From positions 456,001 to 520,000 of the forward strand of contig JAQGDQ010000136.1 in the NCBI GenBank assembly GCA_030141605.1: a DNA stretch of 64,000 bases, written 5' to 3'. The first letter of the stretch is position 1. Each line of letters starts with the position of its first letter. This DNA is from Tubiluchus corallicola. Taxonomy: Eukaryota; Priapulida; Priapulimorpha; Priapulimorphida; Tubiluchidae. Positions 41,201 to 53,546 of the stretch are shown piece after piece. The position numbers were made by a program, and so were the translations under genes. The notes under the pieces were generated by a model. The model saw only the letters and a list, made by a program, of their open reading frames with translations. It was not told the origin of the DNA and made no database searches.

Positions 41201-44200
41201 TAATGACGACGAATGAGAAAATTCAGTTAGTGGCAATGTTTTTAAGAAATGAAACTTTCACATCACTTCTAGCGAAAATAGTTTATAAAAGATTTAGAAG
41301 AAATGTAACGACTATAAAAAACAGCAAAAAAGTAGATGCATAAAGAAAAACTAAAGCTGATTGTCAATATCTTCAACGGTGATAATCAGTAGTTTTGAAA
41401 ATTATCTCCATTAGAGACCTATAAATGGTTAAAAGAAAACAGGACACCTTCCTAAACTGTGGTGCAAATTGATTTAATGATGGGAAATACTAAAAGGGAA
41501 AACATTTTCTTAAGAAAAGTCTTAAGAAAGAATTACAATCACAAAAGCTTTAAATAACATAGGTCGTGTGATTAGCTTTTGGACATTGAACGCGTTTCGC
41601 CAGTCCTCAGTTAGATGGGCCACAGTGTCCGAATCTCGGATATGCGTTGCACAAAAAGCAGTTGATTTTCATGATTATAAGAATGCATTTCAGTTGTGAC
41701 ATGGCACAGAGGTAAACTCTGATTTAAATGTCTTCTACTCAAAATTTGCCAATACGGTGCGAGTCAATACTGTACAGTAGCACTGCATTCAATCTTCACT
41801 TTGTAGGTACACGCATCAGGCTCATGGAATGTTTCCACCATCAGAATATTACATGTAGTTGTGATGTCTTCATTAGCTGTGCTCGCTGGGCAAATGCTCA
41901 GTTTCTAAGCTAATTTTTAATTATCAGAAATATTTCGGCACTATTACAGGTGTTATAATATGTGATATGTTATTACCACACTTCAAAATAGGATAAGATC
42001 TGGAACTCGTTGTGTTTTCCTTTAGCATTTTTGTCAATAGCATACTTTTTTACTCTTTTTTATCGTGGATATACACATAGGTATAAACCTTCCTATAATA
42101 TAAACGTAATAAATGATATTACTGTAACTTGATTTCTAATACGTCAAAATTAATTTCACACATTAGAAAGAATTAAGTGCATTTTTTATAAGAGATCAAT
42201 GTAAAAAATCAATAAAATTTATTTGTGATGAAGACCTTGATTAATAATATGAGCCAAATAACAAATTATGATTTTCGAATGCCTATACTTTACTTGTTAA
42301 TTAGCAAACAATGTTGAACTGAACTGCAGAAGGATATATTTTACATTTAGCTCAAAACGACAATATGTTAGAAACACGATATTAGTTGAACTTTTAAAAA
42401 TGTTCTTTTACCTGTCTGTATAAACAAAGCCAGAACTCCATCCAGGAATGAATTTAGGATCTCGAGTGAACCAAAGCAAAACCAAAGATATGAAGCAAAC
42501 CAACACTACCACCTCTTGAAACCTAAACAAAAAAAGTAAAAAAAGCATATATACACAAAAATTGATTAAAAGAAGCAACATATGCAGTACGAACTTTAAT
42601 GAACATTAACTTACTTGATTTTTCCTAGCTTGTTTAATTCGTCTTGTGTTATCCTCCCTATATCAGCTTGACCATCATCATCAGTTTTTGTTTCACAGCA
42701 ACTAATCAGTGTTCTACCAGACAAGAATGTTCCATTAAATGATTAGATTCAAGTTTACAAATTGCAAATTTATTACATCTAAACTTAGAAACAAAATTTA
42801 ATAAACTAAAAATAAGACAAGCCACAACTTTTGCACACCTTGCAGACAAATGATTGTAAAAAACAAGGATTTATGAAAAACCACAACAAAACTTAAATAG
42901 CTAAATATAAGTACACATGGCCCAATTGTTTCTATAAACTGTATGTAAGTAAACATTCTTTGGAAAAGATGTCAACATTATCAAGACATGCATGCAAATG
43001 CATTACTAGAAGACTAGAGAGATCACCCCAATATTTAACTGCTGCGTTTTCAGATACTATAAAGCAGCATGTTGAATTACATGTTTACAGACACAACAGT
43101 CTACAACAGCAATATTTTTCAGCATTGAGAAATTGAAATGGATGACTATATGCTACATACATTGTCAGCGCAAAATGATGTGTTGAGCAAATGACCGTTA
43201 CATTAAACCATAACAAAGTTGTATTCGTCCAAACTGTCCAAACATGGTTTTTTCAACAAATGCACAAATAAACATTTTCTAATGAAGTCTAATGCCTGTT
43301 AACTTTAGTCAGGAAGCATGTACCCTGACCACCCATCTGTTCCCTGCATTACTCCTACCAATAAGAGCTAGGAAAACAGTAAGGCATGAAAGATAATCTT
43401 TCAGCACAGCCATACATCAGATCTCGCATCATTTTTTCTGAATGTAGTCTACCTGTCTGTAGTTATTTAAGGAGGCTACTCATTAGTTGTTAGCTACACA
43501 CAATCATTATTCAATCAGGGTAGGTGCTAGTGTGGCCCTCTACCTTTCAAAACCTAAATATTGATGATTTATGCTATATGTAGTGTGCTAGTCTCAGTCA
43601 CAGAGCATTGAGGGCTAGAGGCCCACCATTAGCCTCAATGATAAAAACCGAGGGCCCAAATGAAAGAGTTTAATGTTTTATTGCCAGTCAAGATGATTAC
43701 TGTCATACTGCTTGTGCATAGATCATCTAAAAACAGACTTTTCTGGATTTTTATCCGAAAAATCTTCCAAAATCATTTCAAAGTCAATGGTTTTTGTAAT
43801 GTCAATCTATAGATAACATCACCATGTGAATCTTGTGAACTTGTTGACTGTATTCTGTTTTAATTAGTTTTAATTACGAAAAACTTCTTTCACCTGATGT
43901 ATTTTTTCTTTCACCTCACCTTCTTTCACGTAACTATTATGAGAATTATTAAAGGACAAGAAAAGGGGTACCCGAAGTAGGTTTCAGAAAAATCGCCTTA
44001 AAAAATTATGTTACTTTATAGCAATTTTATGCATATATCGTACTCGAGTTGAAAGGAATTTTTGTTTGTCTTCATTAGAAATCTCTCACAATACTGTTCC
44101 GACAGGGTTCATTACATGACGTTACCTATGTACAATGTAAATCAGGAGAAAAAAGGCAATGTTCAATTATGTCCCAAAAAACTTTCCATGCAAAGCTATG

Positions 44201-47200
44201 TTACATAGCTTTTCGCCTACCTGCTAGAAAGACTTACGTAACTAGAAAAGAAAATTTTTGATTATTTAAAATGTTTTCACCAATTGGTAAAATGTTGCTG
44301 ACTCACCTTCCAGGGTGCACCACTCACTAACCAAAAATGTATTTTTAATCTTATTGATAAGATACAGCAACTTGAAATTTTACTTGGTTATGTGTGTGCT
44401 ACGAATGCTCTGATTATTTTTTCAAACTTTACTCAGTGTTATCTAAACTTGTTTCAAACGACTTATCGTCCAAATGACTGCATTTAATGGTCTTTGTGGA
44501 GTTTAAATTTATATGTTTTATACAGCTCGTGATTGCCGATTGAAGTCTTGCATTCAAAAAGGTAGTATGTAAGTGCTATAAAATTTCAATATAAATTTTT
44601 TGAAGTTTTATATAAGTGGAGGGTTTTCTTGTGCTTTAAGTAAATTCCAAAACCAATAATAGTGACAAATTGAAATTACAAAACAAAAAACATACAATCA
44701 GCAAAAATCATCGAAACACAGATATACGATGACTGACAAAACAGTTTCACTGCCTTCACAGTATCAAAAAACTTCATGCACACTGGACACTCATTAATTC
44801 ATCATAGTGTCTTCTGCTCGAGTGTATGTGTGGGGCCCAATTTGAACAAATATGTCTAATTGATTTAATTCAACTGTTGCTAATGCACATGTATGTCCTG
44901 TTTACTTAATCAGACATCAACCTCAATCGCACAACAAAAAATAGCAATAACATTAATTAGCCAAGTGTATTACCTCCATCCGAGAAACAATCCTTGAAGC
45001 CATATCCAGGACAAAATCAGCATCACTATAGCTGTTGGAGCTCCAAAAAAGAAAAAAGATGCAAAAGTCACAGCTGCTTCTTCTCCAAATGCTCTAAAAT
45101 TGGAGGGAACAGATTATCACAAAATGTTACTCACTGCAGTAACTCAGCTTGAAATTGCCACAGAAAAAAGTCTTACTTCCCAAACAGTATTTGTACACAG
45201 ATCAGAATTTCTAAAAGCAGTAATTGTGGGCAATAAGTATACAGAATCTAACACTGGTTAAAAAAAGGAACAGGCATAATAGGAACAACTTTGCAGCTCA
45301 TCTTACTGCCAAAGCCAGGGTTATGTGGCACCATGACTTTTTTGTGACAACTGAATACCTTATAAGTCCAATATTCACCAAAATGTTCCCGTGACTAATT
45401 CCTGCGAAGATTGCAAGACCTTTGCACATTTTTGTAAATTTCGGGCTTTTTTGAAGCTCAAATCATGAGAATGTTGCACGAACTTCGCATAACATGTTTG
45501 CACATATTTGGCAACTTCTGCGACACAACAAAGCTAATATTCCACGACATTTGCCCGAGCATTTTGCTATCATTTCATGACAATTTCATAGAATTTTTGA
45601 AGAAAAAGTGCAGGACAACCCATGTTCACCAAAATGTCACAAAATGGTCGCAAAGCCGTCCAAGCATTCTCAAAAGCGCCGCAAAATGTTTGTCAAGTTG
45701 TTGACAAAAGTCACGACTGATTTGCAAACGTTTGGTGAATGTTACAAATGTTTTGTGAAGTTTTGGCAAAGTGTCAAGTTTTGTGACTCCAGTGACAAAT
45801 TTTAAATTTTAAATTTCTTTCGGCAATGCTGGTGGCCTTTTTGCGGCAACAGGCAAACACCTGTGAGTGTTTTGCAACTGTTTGGCTATGCGAAAGCCTG
45901 GCTTCACTACCTGTTTTTAGGAAACAGCTTTGAATCAAGGAATATTAAACACAAGTAGTACCTCTGCTCATCAGTACATGACAGATTGATGGAACAAGTA
46001 AAAAAACAAATATATTTTTTAGAAAATCCTGTAAATTTGATGGTAAGTAAAATACCTTTCTACCTCTGCACTCATCACTAGGTTAGGTGGGGTACCTGTC
46101 ATAGTGGCTGTTCCCCCGATGGAAGCACTGTACGCAATACTGAGAATCATTCCTTTCCTTAGCTTAATAGTTTCTGGTGTCTCTTTGTCTGAACTATCAT
46201 CAACTGAAAACAAAAAGTAACAAGTGACAGAAATCAGTGCAAAACTGCTGAAACACTTTCTGATAAGACAAACGGGCGGAAAAATAAATATTTATCCATC
46301 AACATATAGTTCTTGGTGTTTTTATTGTAAAGTTAGGAAACTTCGTAATTTGTACATTGCTGGTTGACATGATTGTATAACACTCTATATTTCTATCCAT
46401 ATGCCAAATTTTGGAGCCTGTCTAACTGTTACCATGGTCATTTACTAAAAATATTATTACACTATAGACCCAATTTTTTTAAATATATGTAGAATTGTGC
46501 CAAAAAGCAAAGTTTTGTCTGAAGAACAGCAAAACTGTTCTGTAAAGAAAGCTAAATATTTTAAAGCAGAGTTGAAACTGAAACTTGAGTTTAAGAATAT
46601 TTCTAAGCTTGACAGAGCAGGCTGGCACAATCCTGTAGATTCAGTTTGACTTATTTCCTTACCACTCTCTTCACTTTCCTCACTCATATGACTCGTTGTT
46701 TTTTTCAACTCCACTAATTCATTTAATATAGCAACAACAATGGGCAACATCATTGCAGTTGATGCTGTATTGCTGATCCACATGGATAAGAAGAACGTTG
46801 TTCCCATGACACCCAACATCAACCTAAAATTAACATACTCAAAATATGCGTCTTGCTGAAAATTAGCAGCAACTGAAGGAAAACCAAAGAACAAGCTGCA
46901 AAGATCTACAAAATGAACAGTTTGTCTTACCAACGAGGTTGTGAGCCAACCATGGTCAAAATTCGTAGAGCTATCCTCTTATGAAGATTGACAGATTCCA
47001 CAGCTAATGCAACAATTAATCCACCAACAAAGAGCATCAGAAGATCCTGTAGAAATATAAGAAAAAACAAAAAAGGAATGCCAGGTTGAAACTTCCAGTT
47101 TTATTACTGCCTGGATGGCATATATAGTTAACATAGAATGATGTTATAATTTGGTTAAAAGCAAAACCATGAACACATAATTACGCTGTTTAAAAAAAAA

Positions 47201-48497
47201 ACGGGTGGCTAGCAGAGTAAGAATTCAACTAATAAAGCATAAGTAGAAACAGAACAGAGCTGGATGTAATGGAGTTTTGATCAAGGGGTTATGTAATGGT
47301 CCATACATTCACACATTCTCAAAAATGTGTTCAGACGCTGTTACCAATGTGAGTAACTTCGCAGTTACTGAATTTATAGGTCTATCTGCAACTAACTTGG
47401 GCTGGTAGTCTACTTTAAATGAAGGTTGAAGACCCATCCTTTTAGCTCTTTTGTCAATACTGTTGGCTGTTATCATAACCTAGTAATAAAAAAAAATAAA
47501 AATATATATAAAGAAAAATCACCTGAACATTATACATAGAGTTAACAAAAAGTTGAGTTTTCTAGAGATACCTGTACGTAAGAGGAAGCGGTTTGTTCAG
47601 CATCAAGAATGCCCATCATAGGAAAAAGAACAATGGGTATCAGAGCTGTTATGCCAAGTGGGAGTGCCTCGGTCATCCAGTAAATAGCCATTACAATTAT
47701 TGTGTAACCGCATTTTGATTCCTAAAATAAAGACTGTTTGAAAAAAAAAACGCCAGACGTGGCTCAAATCAAACATTAAAACAAAACCACTGTCAGTGAG
47801 CACGAATCCCACTGTGGTGAGAAATGGTAATGAAAGGAAATGAAAATGGTCCAACACTTTTTAGCAATTGTTAAATTTCGAATGGGTTTGTTACTTTGAT
47901 TAGATTAGCAAAAGAAATCGGCCATATTTTTCAGTTCTAAAACCTAATGCTGACCATTCTTATATACTATTTGTAATTCATTTGGCAAGCACTACACACT
48001 ATATCGTTTCATGACTATAAAACTAATTTACCGTAGACGTAACTATATCATTCAGCCTTGCAAATTTCAGTTAAAAACGTGAGGACTTTATTGTGGCACA
48101 TCACAACTAACTCACAGATACTAACCATGGCAAAAAAATGACAAAAAAGAACAAAAACAAATACTTACAGTCTCTCGGACAACGGATATCATTAGCCAAA
48201 GGCTATAAGCGACTCTTAACGAATACAACAACACTGAGACACCACAAATAAATAACACAAATAACTACTGTTTGCAGCGATACAGGTGGTAGTGAGATTT
48301 GAATTCGGGCTGCAGGCACAGAAGCACCCACACCCACAGCCCGTTATCTTAACCACTCGGCCACCCCTATTGACACAATAAGTTAAGATTAAACCACTTA
48401 CCGTTCCTGGCACGAAAGAAAGTGGCAATAAAATCAATGGAGTCAAAACAAGAACCAGAGTCTGCCAGTAAACCAACAATTTAAACAGCCAAGTCAT
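38296..48497 (-). CDS. SLC13: Sodium-coupled carboxylate transporter, SLC13 (NaDC/NaCT/INDY) family, 13 coding exons
   Basis: Plasma-membrane Na+-driven uptake of di/tricarboxylates such as succinate or citrate (which substrate cannot be read from sequence). Exons on the minus strand: 48402-48497, 47572-47721, 46931-47046, 46663-46823, 46056-46203, 44974-45093, 42615-42713, 42412-42522, 40966-41054, 40564-40679, 39873-40037, 39215-39352, 38296-38472. All joins are GT-AG and in phase: 561 aa, close to the 570-620 usual for the family. Both SNT substrate/sodium motifs are present (SNTAS 138-142, SNTAT 442-446), as are [12 protein letters not shown] (204-215), [16 protein letters not shown] in the second hairpin, LDWK with [12 protein letters not shown] in the C half, and the family signature [17 protein letters not shown] (477-493). 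About 11-12 hydrophobic segments. The large cytoplasmic loop after residue 155 is short and acidic. The C-terminus carries NTT and NST sequons. It appears intact. I cannot separate NaDC1, NaDC3 and NaCT orthology. Confidence 0.93.
39583..39622. repeat. (AT)n / (TATA)n microsatellite
   Basis: Imperfect AT dinucleotide run in the SLC13 intron between exons 11 and 12. Confidence 0.85.
45311..45906. mobile_element. Possible MITE in SLC13 intron 5
   Basis: The two ends carry an inverted AAGCCAGG-TT sequence (AAAGCCAGGGTT at the left, AAGCCTGGCTT at the right), enclosing about 600 bp of distinct composition with many TTTTGTGA, GCAAA and CGAA words. No target duplication was found, so this is tentative. 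The two short frames inside are not recognisable. Confidence 0.3.
47345..47479 (-). CDS. Candidate cassette exon in SLC13 intron 2 (45 codons)
   Basis: Between SLC13 exons 2 and 3 the minus strand has a pyrimidine-rich acceptor (T-run then TTACTAG) at 47480, immediately followed by a frame open for more than 50 codons. A GTAACA donor in phase 0 gives a symmetric 135-nt exon. Flanking exons 2 and 3 also join in phase 0, so including it would insert 45 mostly polar, basic residues (starting [18 protein letters not shown]) just before LLMLFVGG. I know no such insert in the family, so it may be an alternative exon, a new exon or chance. Confidence 0.35.
48284..48368 (-). repeat. tRNA-Ser/Leu-like SINE head in SLC13 intron 1
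   Basis: On the minus strand AGGGGTGGCCGAGTGGTTAA contains a perfect pol III A box (TGGCCGAGTGG), followed by a CGGGCTG...CAGCCCG stem and a B-box-like ATTCAAATC. The 3' end partly pairs with the start. The layout suggests a tRNA-derived SINE or a tRNA pseudogene; the B box has lost its GG, so a working tRNA is unlikely. Confidence 0.5.
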
Positions 48498-49700
48498 TCT
48501 GGCTGTCTGACCACCTTGTGCAAATTACTGTCGCTCTGACGTAGACACTCAGTCCACTAACATCTAAATTAAATTATTATTCAATTCAGTTGCAATTAAT
48601 TGTCAAAACTAGGTACATGAATAGTTATTATTCTAATTGAATACCTAATAGTCTATTCATATGCCCAGTTTGATAATTTAATGCAGTGAGTGGTAATTTT
48701 CACGTCGAAGTAATATATTTAGAAAGTTAGCATGCACAGTCGTATTTTACATACTATCTTGGCCCTGAACCAGTTAAGTGCTTGTCGAGTGCCGAGAATC
48801 TTAATTATTTGCAAATGAGTCACTGTCCAACTTTTCAGACTGAGAGTGTGACTGGAGTACCGCAGCAACCACAAACTGACACAAGAACGACAACAACTGC
48901 ATCAACAGCAACAACAATAGCATCTAGAGCAGTAGTGACAGTACTAATAACTGTAAAAATAATGGTACGAGCATCAGCATTAACAGCAAAATCAGTAGTA
49001 ACATCAAATTAACATTACCACTGTTACTAAACAAAAAGTAAATTAAAAAGCACAATTTAGCACTAAAACTAAAACATTAGTCCACAAATTATATCAGCAG
49101 ATTAATAAATGTAGGCATTTTTCTCAGCAAGTCATATTTACCAGTTGCTCAATATTTATTTAGAAATCCAGTTCGACATAGCACCTAGCATCATTTATAA
49201 TGCAGTGTGTTTTACCAATGTTTGCTAAGCTTCCGTTTACGCACAAGTAGCTCTACTTACCTTGGTAATTCATACTACATCATAAACATGTCCTGTTCAC
49301 ACATTATGCCATGTTTATATAAAATCGTAAGTCTAATGGTGAGTACAGCAAGCAGGTGACCTCCTAAATCATTTCAAAACTTATTCACTGCTAGTCTGCT
49401 GCAGGGCATTAAAGCAAGATTATACTTCACGTGTTATTAGCTTTTTGACGCATGCCCTAACTGTTATTCATGCAGGTATAAATCTTAGCAGTTTTGAAAG
49501 CTTGTTTAGTAAAATAAAAAAGCTGAGATAAGCAAAACTGTAATAACTTTTAGCTGATTTAGATACATGGTAAAATTTCCCCAACAGAAACTTGGTGTTT
49601 CTGAAACAGTAAGAGTAAGATGACAAAAATGCTTGAACTCACACAACATATTGCTATTAAAAGTATGTTGTGTAAACACAACCTAATTTAGAAAAGCCTT
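48498..49700. other. Region upstream of SLC13, low-complexity patch
   Basis: Should hold the SLC13 promoter (minus strand). A CAACAA/ACAGCA-rich patch at 48860-49015 produces a threonine/alanine-rich frame on plus, which I treat as low-complexity sequence rather than a gene. Confidence 0.45.
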
Positions 49701-49714
49701 GATGCATCATAGCT

Positions 49715-50110
49715 ATGAGTTTACAGAAAGAGTGGTGTTTATAAATTGGTATAAGCAGATGATGTGCCAAATAGTTGAATATGGAGCACCTATTTGGTTC
49801 ACTGTTAGAGTATGGTACATTTTTATGTACCATAAAAATGATATTAAAAAATTTACGATGAAGTTATTTTTACTTCACAACACAGAGAACACCCAAACAT
49901 TACAAGAACTTAAACTTCCTACGTTTATATAACGACGGAGTTCATGATGAACTAAGGGCAATACGATAAGTTTGTCCCGCTATAGCAAATGAAGTCTTTG
50001 ATCTATTCTTCTCTATACAATGTAACATTCATTCCCATAACACTCGTAAAAGCAGTCTTGAACTGTATAGGAAGTCAACAACTCACAACAGCATGGACTC
50101 GTCTAACATT
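49715..50110 (+). mobile_element. Non-LTR retrotransposon RT-tail remnant
   Basis: The plus-strand frame at 49740-49930 reads NWYKQMMCQIVEYGAPIW and later LQELKLPTF. A shifted frame at 49995-50090 gives ANEVFDLFFS and IHSHNTRKSS. The order LYK-MV-P-VEYGAPIW, L-LPT, HNTR-SS is the C-terminal end of a LINE reverse transcriptase. Degenerate and 5'-truncated. Confidence 0.65.
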
Positions 50111-51004
50111 TTTGCTAATCAATAATCGGCATGGCTGTGATTAAGAAAACATCATTTATTTGTATCAGAAGTGCATATTAAGAGAGTAAACTGCCTCTAA
50201 AAGAGGTATCTCCGAGTGTCTCCCCGCAACCATATCCAATGATAAGAAGTGTACAGTTAATCAATAAACCAATGAGAATACCCCACAGAAGTCGCTTACA
50301 AGATTTGATGTGGGCCACGTGGATGGACTGATAATTTATGTGTAATTTTCTTGTTGCTTTGTTCAGTGACAATTTAACAAAAAAGGCAAGTTCTGTAGTT
50401 AAATACTGTGTATTGGTGTTTAGACCGTCCGTCGATAAATCACCATGCTTATAATATTAACGAGACGAACGAGACGACACATAGTAATTGTGGTTGACTT
50501 CAATAACTTGGTTTTTTATCGTCACCTTTCACGGACAAATTTTCATAAAATTTTTCTAGACATACAGCATTTTAGATAAAGATGATTTAAATTCTCATTC
50601 TCTCACCTGGCAGATGATACAGTAAGCACTGCCAAACATCTAATGTAAAGCAATATAACTGACGTCAAACATATTGGTCTATCGTTCTGCCTCCGCTGTA
50701 ACATAAGCACGCTCAGCGACATTCGGCAACAGCTCACGCTGGACAACAACTGTCTAAACTAAACTAAACAACATGAGAGCCACTACTAATGTCTAATCAG
50801 CAGATAAACTAATTGCACTTTTTATAAACACAAATTTGCATAGCATCAGCAATTTTTGCCCGAAATTAACACTTCAAGTAGCCAAAAAAATGACCTTTCA
50901 ATTTAAACAGAATGTAGAGACGAAGTTTCAAAACACTACAAAATACAGAGACATAAGTATAATAAAGAAACTAAACGAATTAGCCTTGCTTTACAAGTAA
51001 TGAA
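50111..51004. other. No supported gene
   Basis: A minus-strand frame at 50178-50372 has a hydrophobic stretch (LLWGILIGLLINCTLLIIGY) but no splice signals or recognised family. I do not call it. Confidence 0.4.
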
Positions 51005-51005
51005 C

Positions 51006-51527
51006 AACAATAATATTAAGTCTCTCTTGCCTTTGAACATACGAACATCATGCTGCAATGTATTTTTTCTACATTAACTGATCATGTGCTTGTCTGCAAG
51101 ATTTATTCAGTTTTTGTATTTTTCCATCTGTTAGGCTACGGAAATGGAATAAATTTGATAATTCCATTCCATAGACAATGCTTATATTGAATGCCCAAGT
51201 TACATAAGTCAAAATGGCATCTTTTAACCATGATTATGACCAAAAATAGCGTAAAATTAACTAATAAATAACAATAATATTAAGTCTCTCTTGCCATACG
51301 AACATCGTGCCTGCAATATATTTTTTCTATATTAACTGATCATGTGCTCGTCTGCAAGATTAATTCATTTTTGTATTTTTCCGTTTGCTAGGCTACGGAA
51401 ATGGAATAAATTTGATATTGCCATTCCATAGACAACAACACTTATATTGAATGGCCGAGTTACATAAGTCCAAATGGCATCTTTTAACCATAGTTATAAC
51501 CAAAAAATAGCGTAAAATTAACTAATA
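51006..51527. repeat. Tandem duplication of a 260-bp unit (two copies)
   Basis: 51006-51267 and 51268-51527 are near-identical direct copies, both from AATATTAAGTCTCTCTTGCC through GGCTACGGAAATGGAATAAA to AGCGTAAAATTAACTAATA. They differ by scattered substitutions and small indels, so this is a fairly recent local duplication of non-coding sequence. Confidence 0.9.
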
Positions 51528-52359
51528 TCATATTGATGTAAAATATAAGTTTTGACCACATTTGAATTAATTTTGACTGTGAAGATCTCACTGAAGTTTA
51601 TTAAAACTGGCTAGAAAAGAAAACATTTTGTTTTGTCTTTATTTAAAATTAATCAAATAGTAGTTTTTACCTAACTTGCAAAGCCATAAACTAAAGTAAA
51701 CTGCATATTTTCTTGATGGCAAAGTGGTTTAATCAGCAACTCATAGATGTAGGCGTTGTGCATTTCTTCCTACAAACGAAACCAGACTATATATTTCCAC
51801 TAATTCACTTGCATTTTCCATTGGCAATAATAAAATCTAGAACAACGCCAATATTTCTTCCGCTAACTAATGAAGAAGTTGAGCATTTTTCATAGCAGTT
51901 TTAGACGCAGCTGTAGCTAAATGTCCCGAATGTACCTGTGTTAATCAAGCTCTGCAGGGGTGCGAAATAACTTGCACACTGATTGAGCCATCAAAGAAAA
52001 TGAATGACATTGTCAGACATCAATTGCCAATGGGAAATTCCACAATTAAAGAGCCATGACCCTAAAATTTCAATTTGTTTTTTTCCATGATTTTTGTGTT
52101 TGACTTAGTAAAAGACACATTGAAGTTTCAGGGAAAAGTATTTGTCAGGGTATATTGTTAGTTTTAGATGGTGAATTCACCACTTTTGAATGAGTGTACT
52201 TTCATGCTATATTTCATTGGCAAAATCTGTATACTGGTAAAGAAGCTATAATTCAAAATAAATAATGCATTTCAGTCAAAAGAATCAAATTCATATAAGC
52301 AGTGTAGTGTCTTCAAGGATTTACAATGGCAAAATTGACAGATAGGACTTGAAAATGTC

Positions 52360-53040
52360 AATAGTGCCACTAACCGAAAAAAAGCCACAAAATGCAACTA
52401 ACCGAAAAACGAATTTATTTACCTCCCGAGAATATACAATCTCCACAAAGCACATTACTTCCAATTTTGCTACTGTGTGCAATGATTAGTTAAAATATGA
52501 AAACAAGTATCAGTAATCATGATAGAAGTTAAAAATATTAGCAGTCAAAATGTGGTACATTACTAACCAAGCTGTAATGTTACTAACCGTGATATGAGTG
52601 AATTTTTCTTATACACTGCTTGAAATGGTCAATGTGCCGATACGGTAAGATGGACAAACTGTAACGTTACTAACCATGATTTTCGTCTCTAATTTTCAAA
52701 GTTATAATGAGTAAAGATATTTGGCTTGAATATTGCCCTTAAAGGTAGCAGTGATGAAGAGGTGTTAATACCTTTGAAGCATATTACATTTTAGGAAACT
52801 TTTCATTCAAAGATGCTCATTAATTTCTTTTGTCCTTTTTTGTAACGTTACTAACCGACATTAAAAGCAATGCTTTCTTCTTTATTATTTCATGATATGT
52901 TTTCATTCTTTCCTGTCTTCTAGGTCTAGAGTAGATTAATGTATTTAACATGAGTGGACTTAATATCAATAGATAAAAAATGCTTCTTATTTAAAACATG
53001 AGAACATCCCAATTAAGGTTACTAATCATGGAAGTGCCCC
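52360..53040. repeat. Cluster of the short motif TTACTAACC
   Basis: ACTAACC or GTTACTAACC occurs at about 52368, 52398, 52561, 52579, 52668 and 52849, with a diverged copy near 53030 (GGTTACTAATC), all in one orientation within 680 bp. Two copies extend to GTAACGTTACTAACC. There is no regular spacing and no gene. Confidence 0.55.
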
Positions 53041-53546
53041 AATACATGGGCTTTAGTGAAAGATATAAAATGAATCTAATCAGTGGTTACTGATTAGTTA
53101 GCAACAGCAAGAATGTATGCTATCGATACCATTTCAGGTAAAAATACAATCAAAGACAACTGTCACTACTATCAAAACAAGACATATTTTGCTACTTTTG
53201 TACGATATCTCTGCCATCTGAAAACGGAAATTTCCATTCGGAAAGAAAAAAAAATCCGCGATTTGGTGGCAAGACTACTAAGAGCAATGGCATAAATTTT
53301 GGGATACATTTAGAACTATCTATCGAAAAGTCCGACCACCGTATAGTAACATTGCAAAAATCAAAGTTAAATAATTAATTTTGGCAAAGTAGTTTTTAAT
53401 AATAATGGGATCCTTTACTATAGGAATACATAAAAATCTGCAAAACTTTTTTGATGTAGCAGTTATTCTTTAATACACAGTTTTGAAAGGTATCTATATC
53501 CACCTCATCAAATAATGAATAATTTGTAATTAACTGTAAAAGCCCG

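Noticed and set aside
48782-49012. Thr/Ala-rich plus-strand frame upstream of SLC13
   Set aside because: Low-complexity ACA/GCA triplet sequence; no start context or homologue recognised.
50178-50372. Minus-strand frame with a membrane-like segment
   Set aside because: No start context, splice sites or family match; hydrophobic stretches are common by chance in AT-rich DNA.
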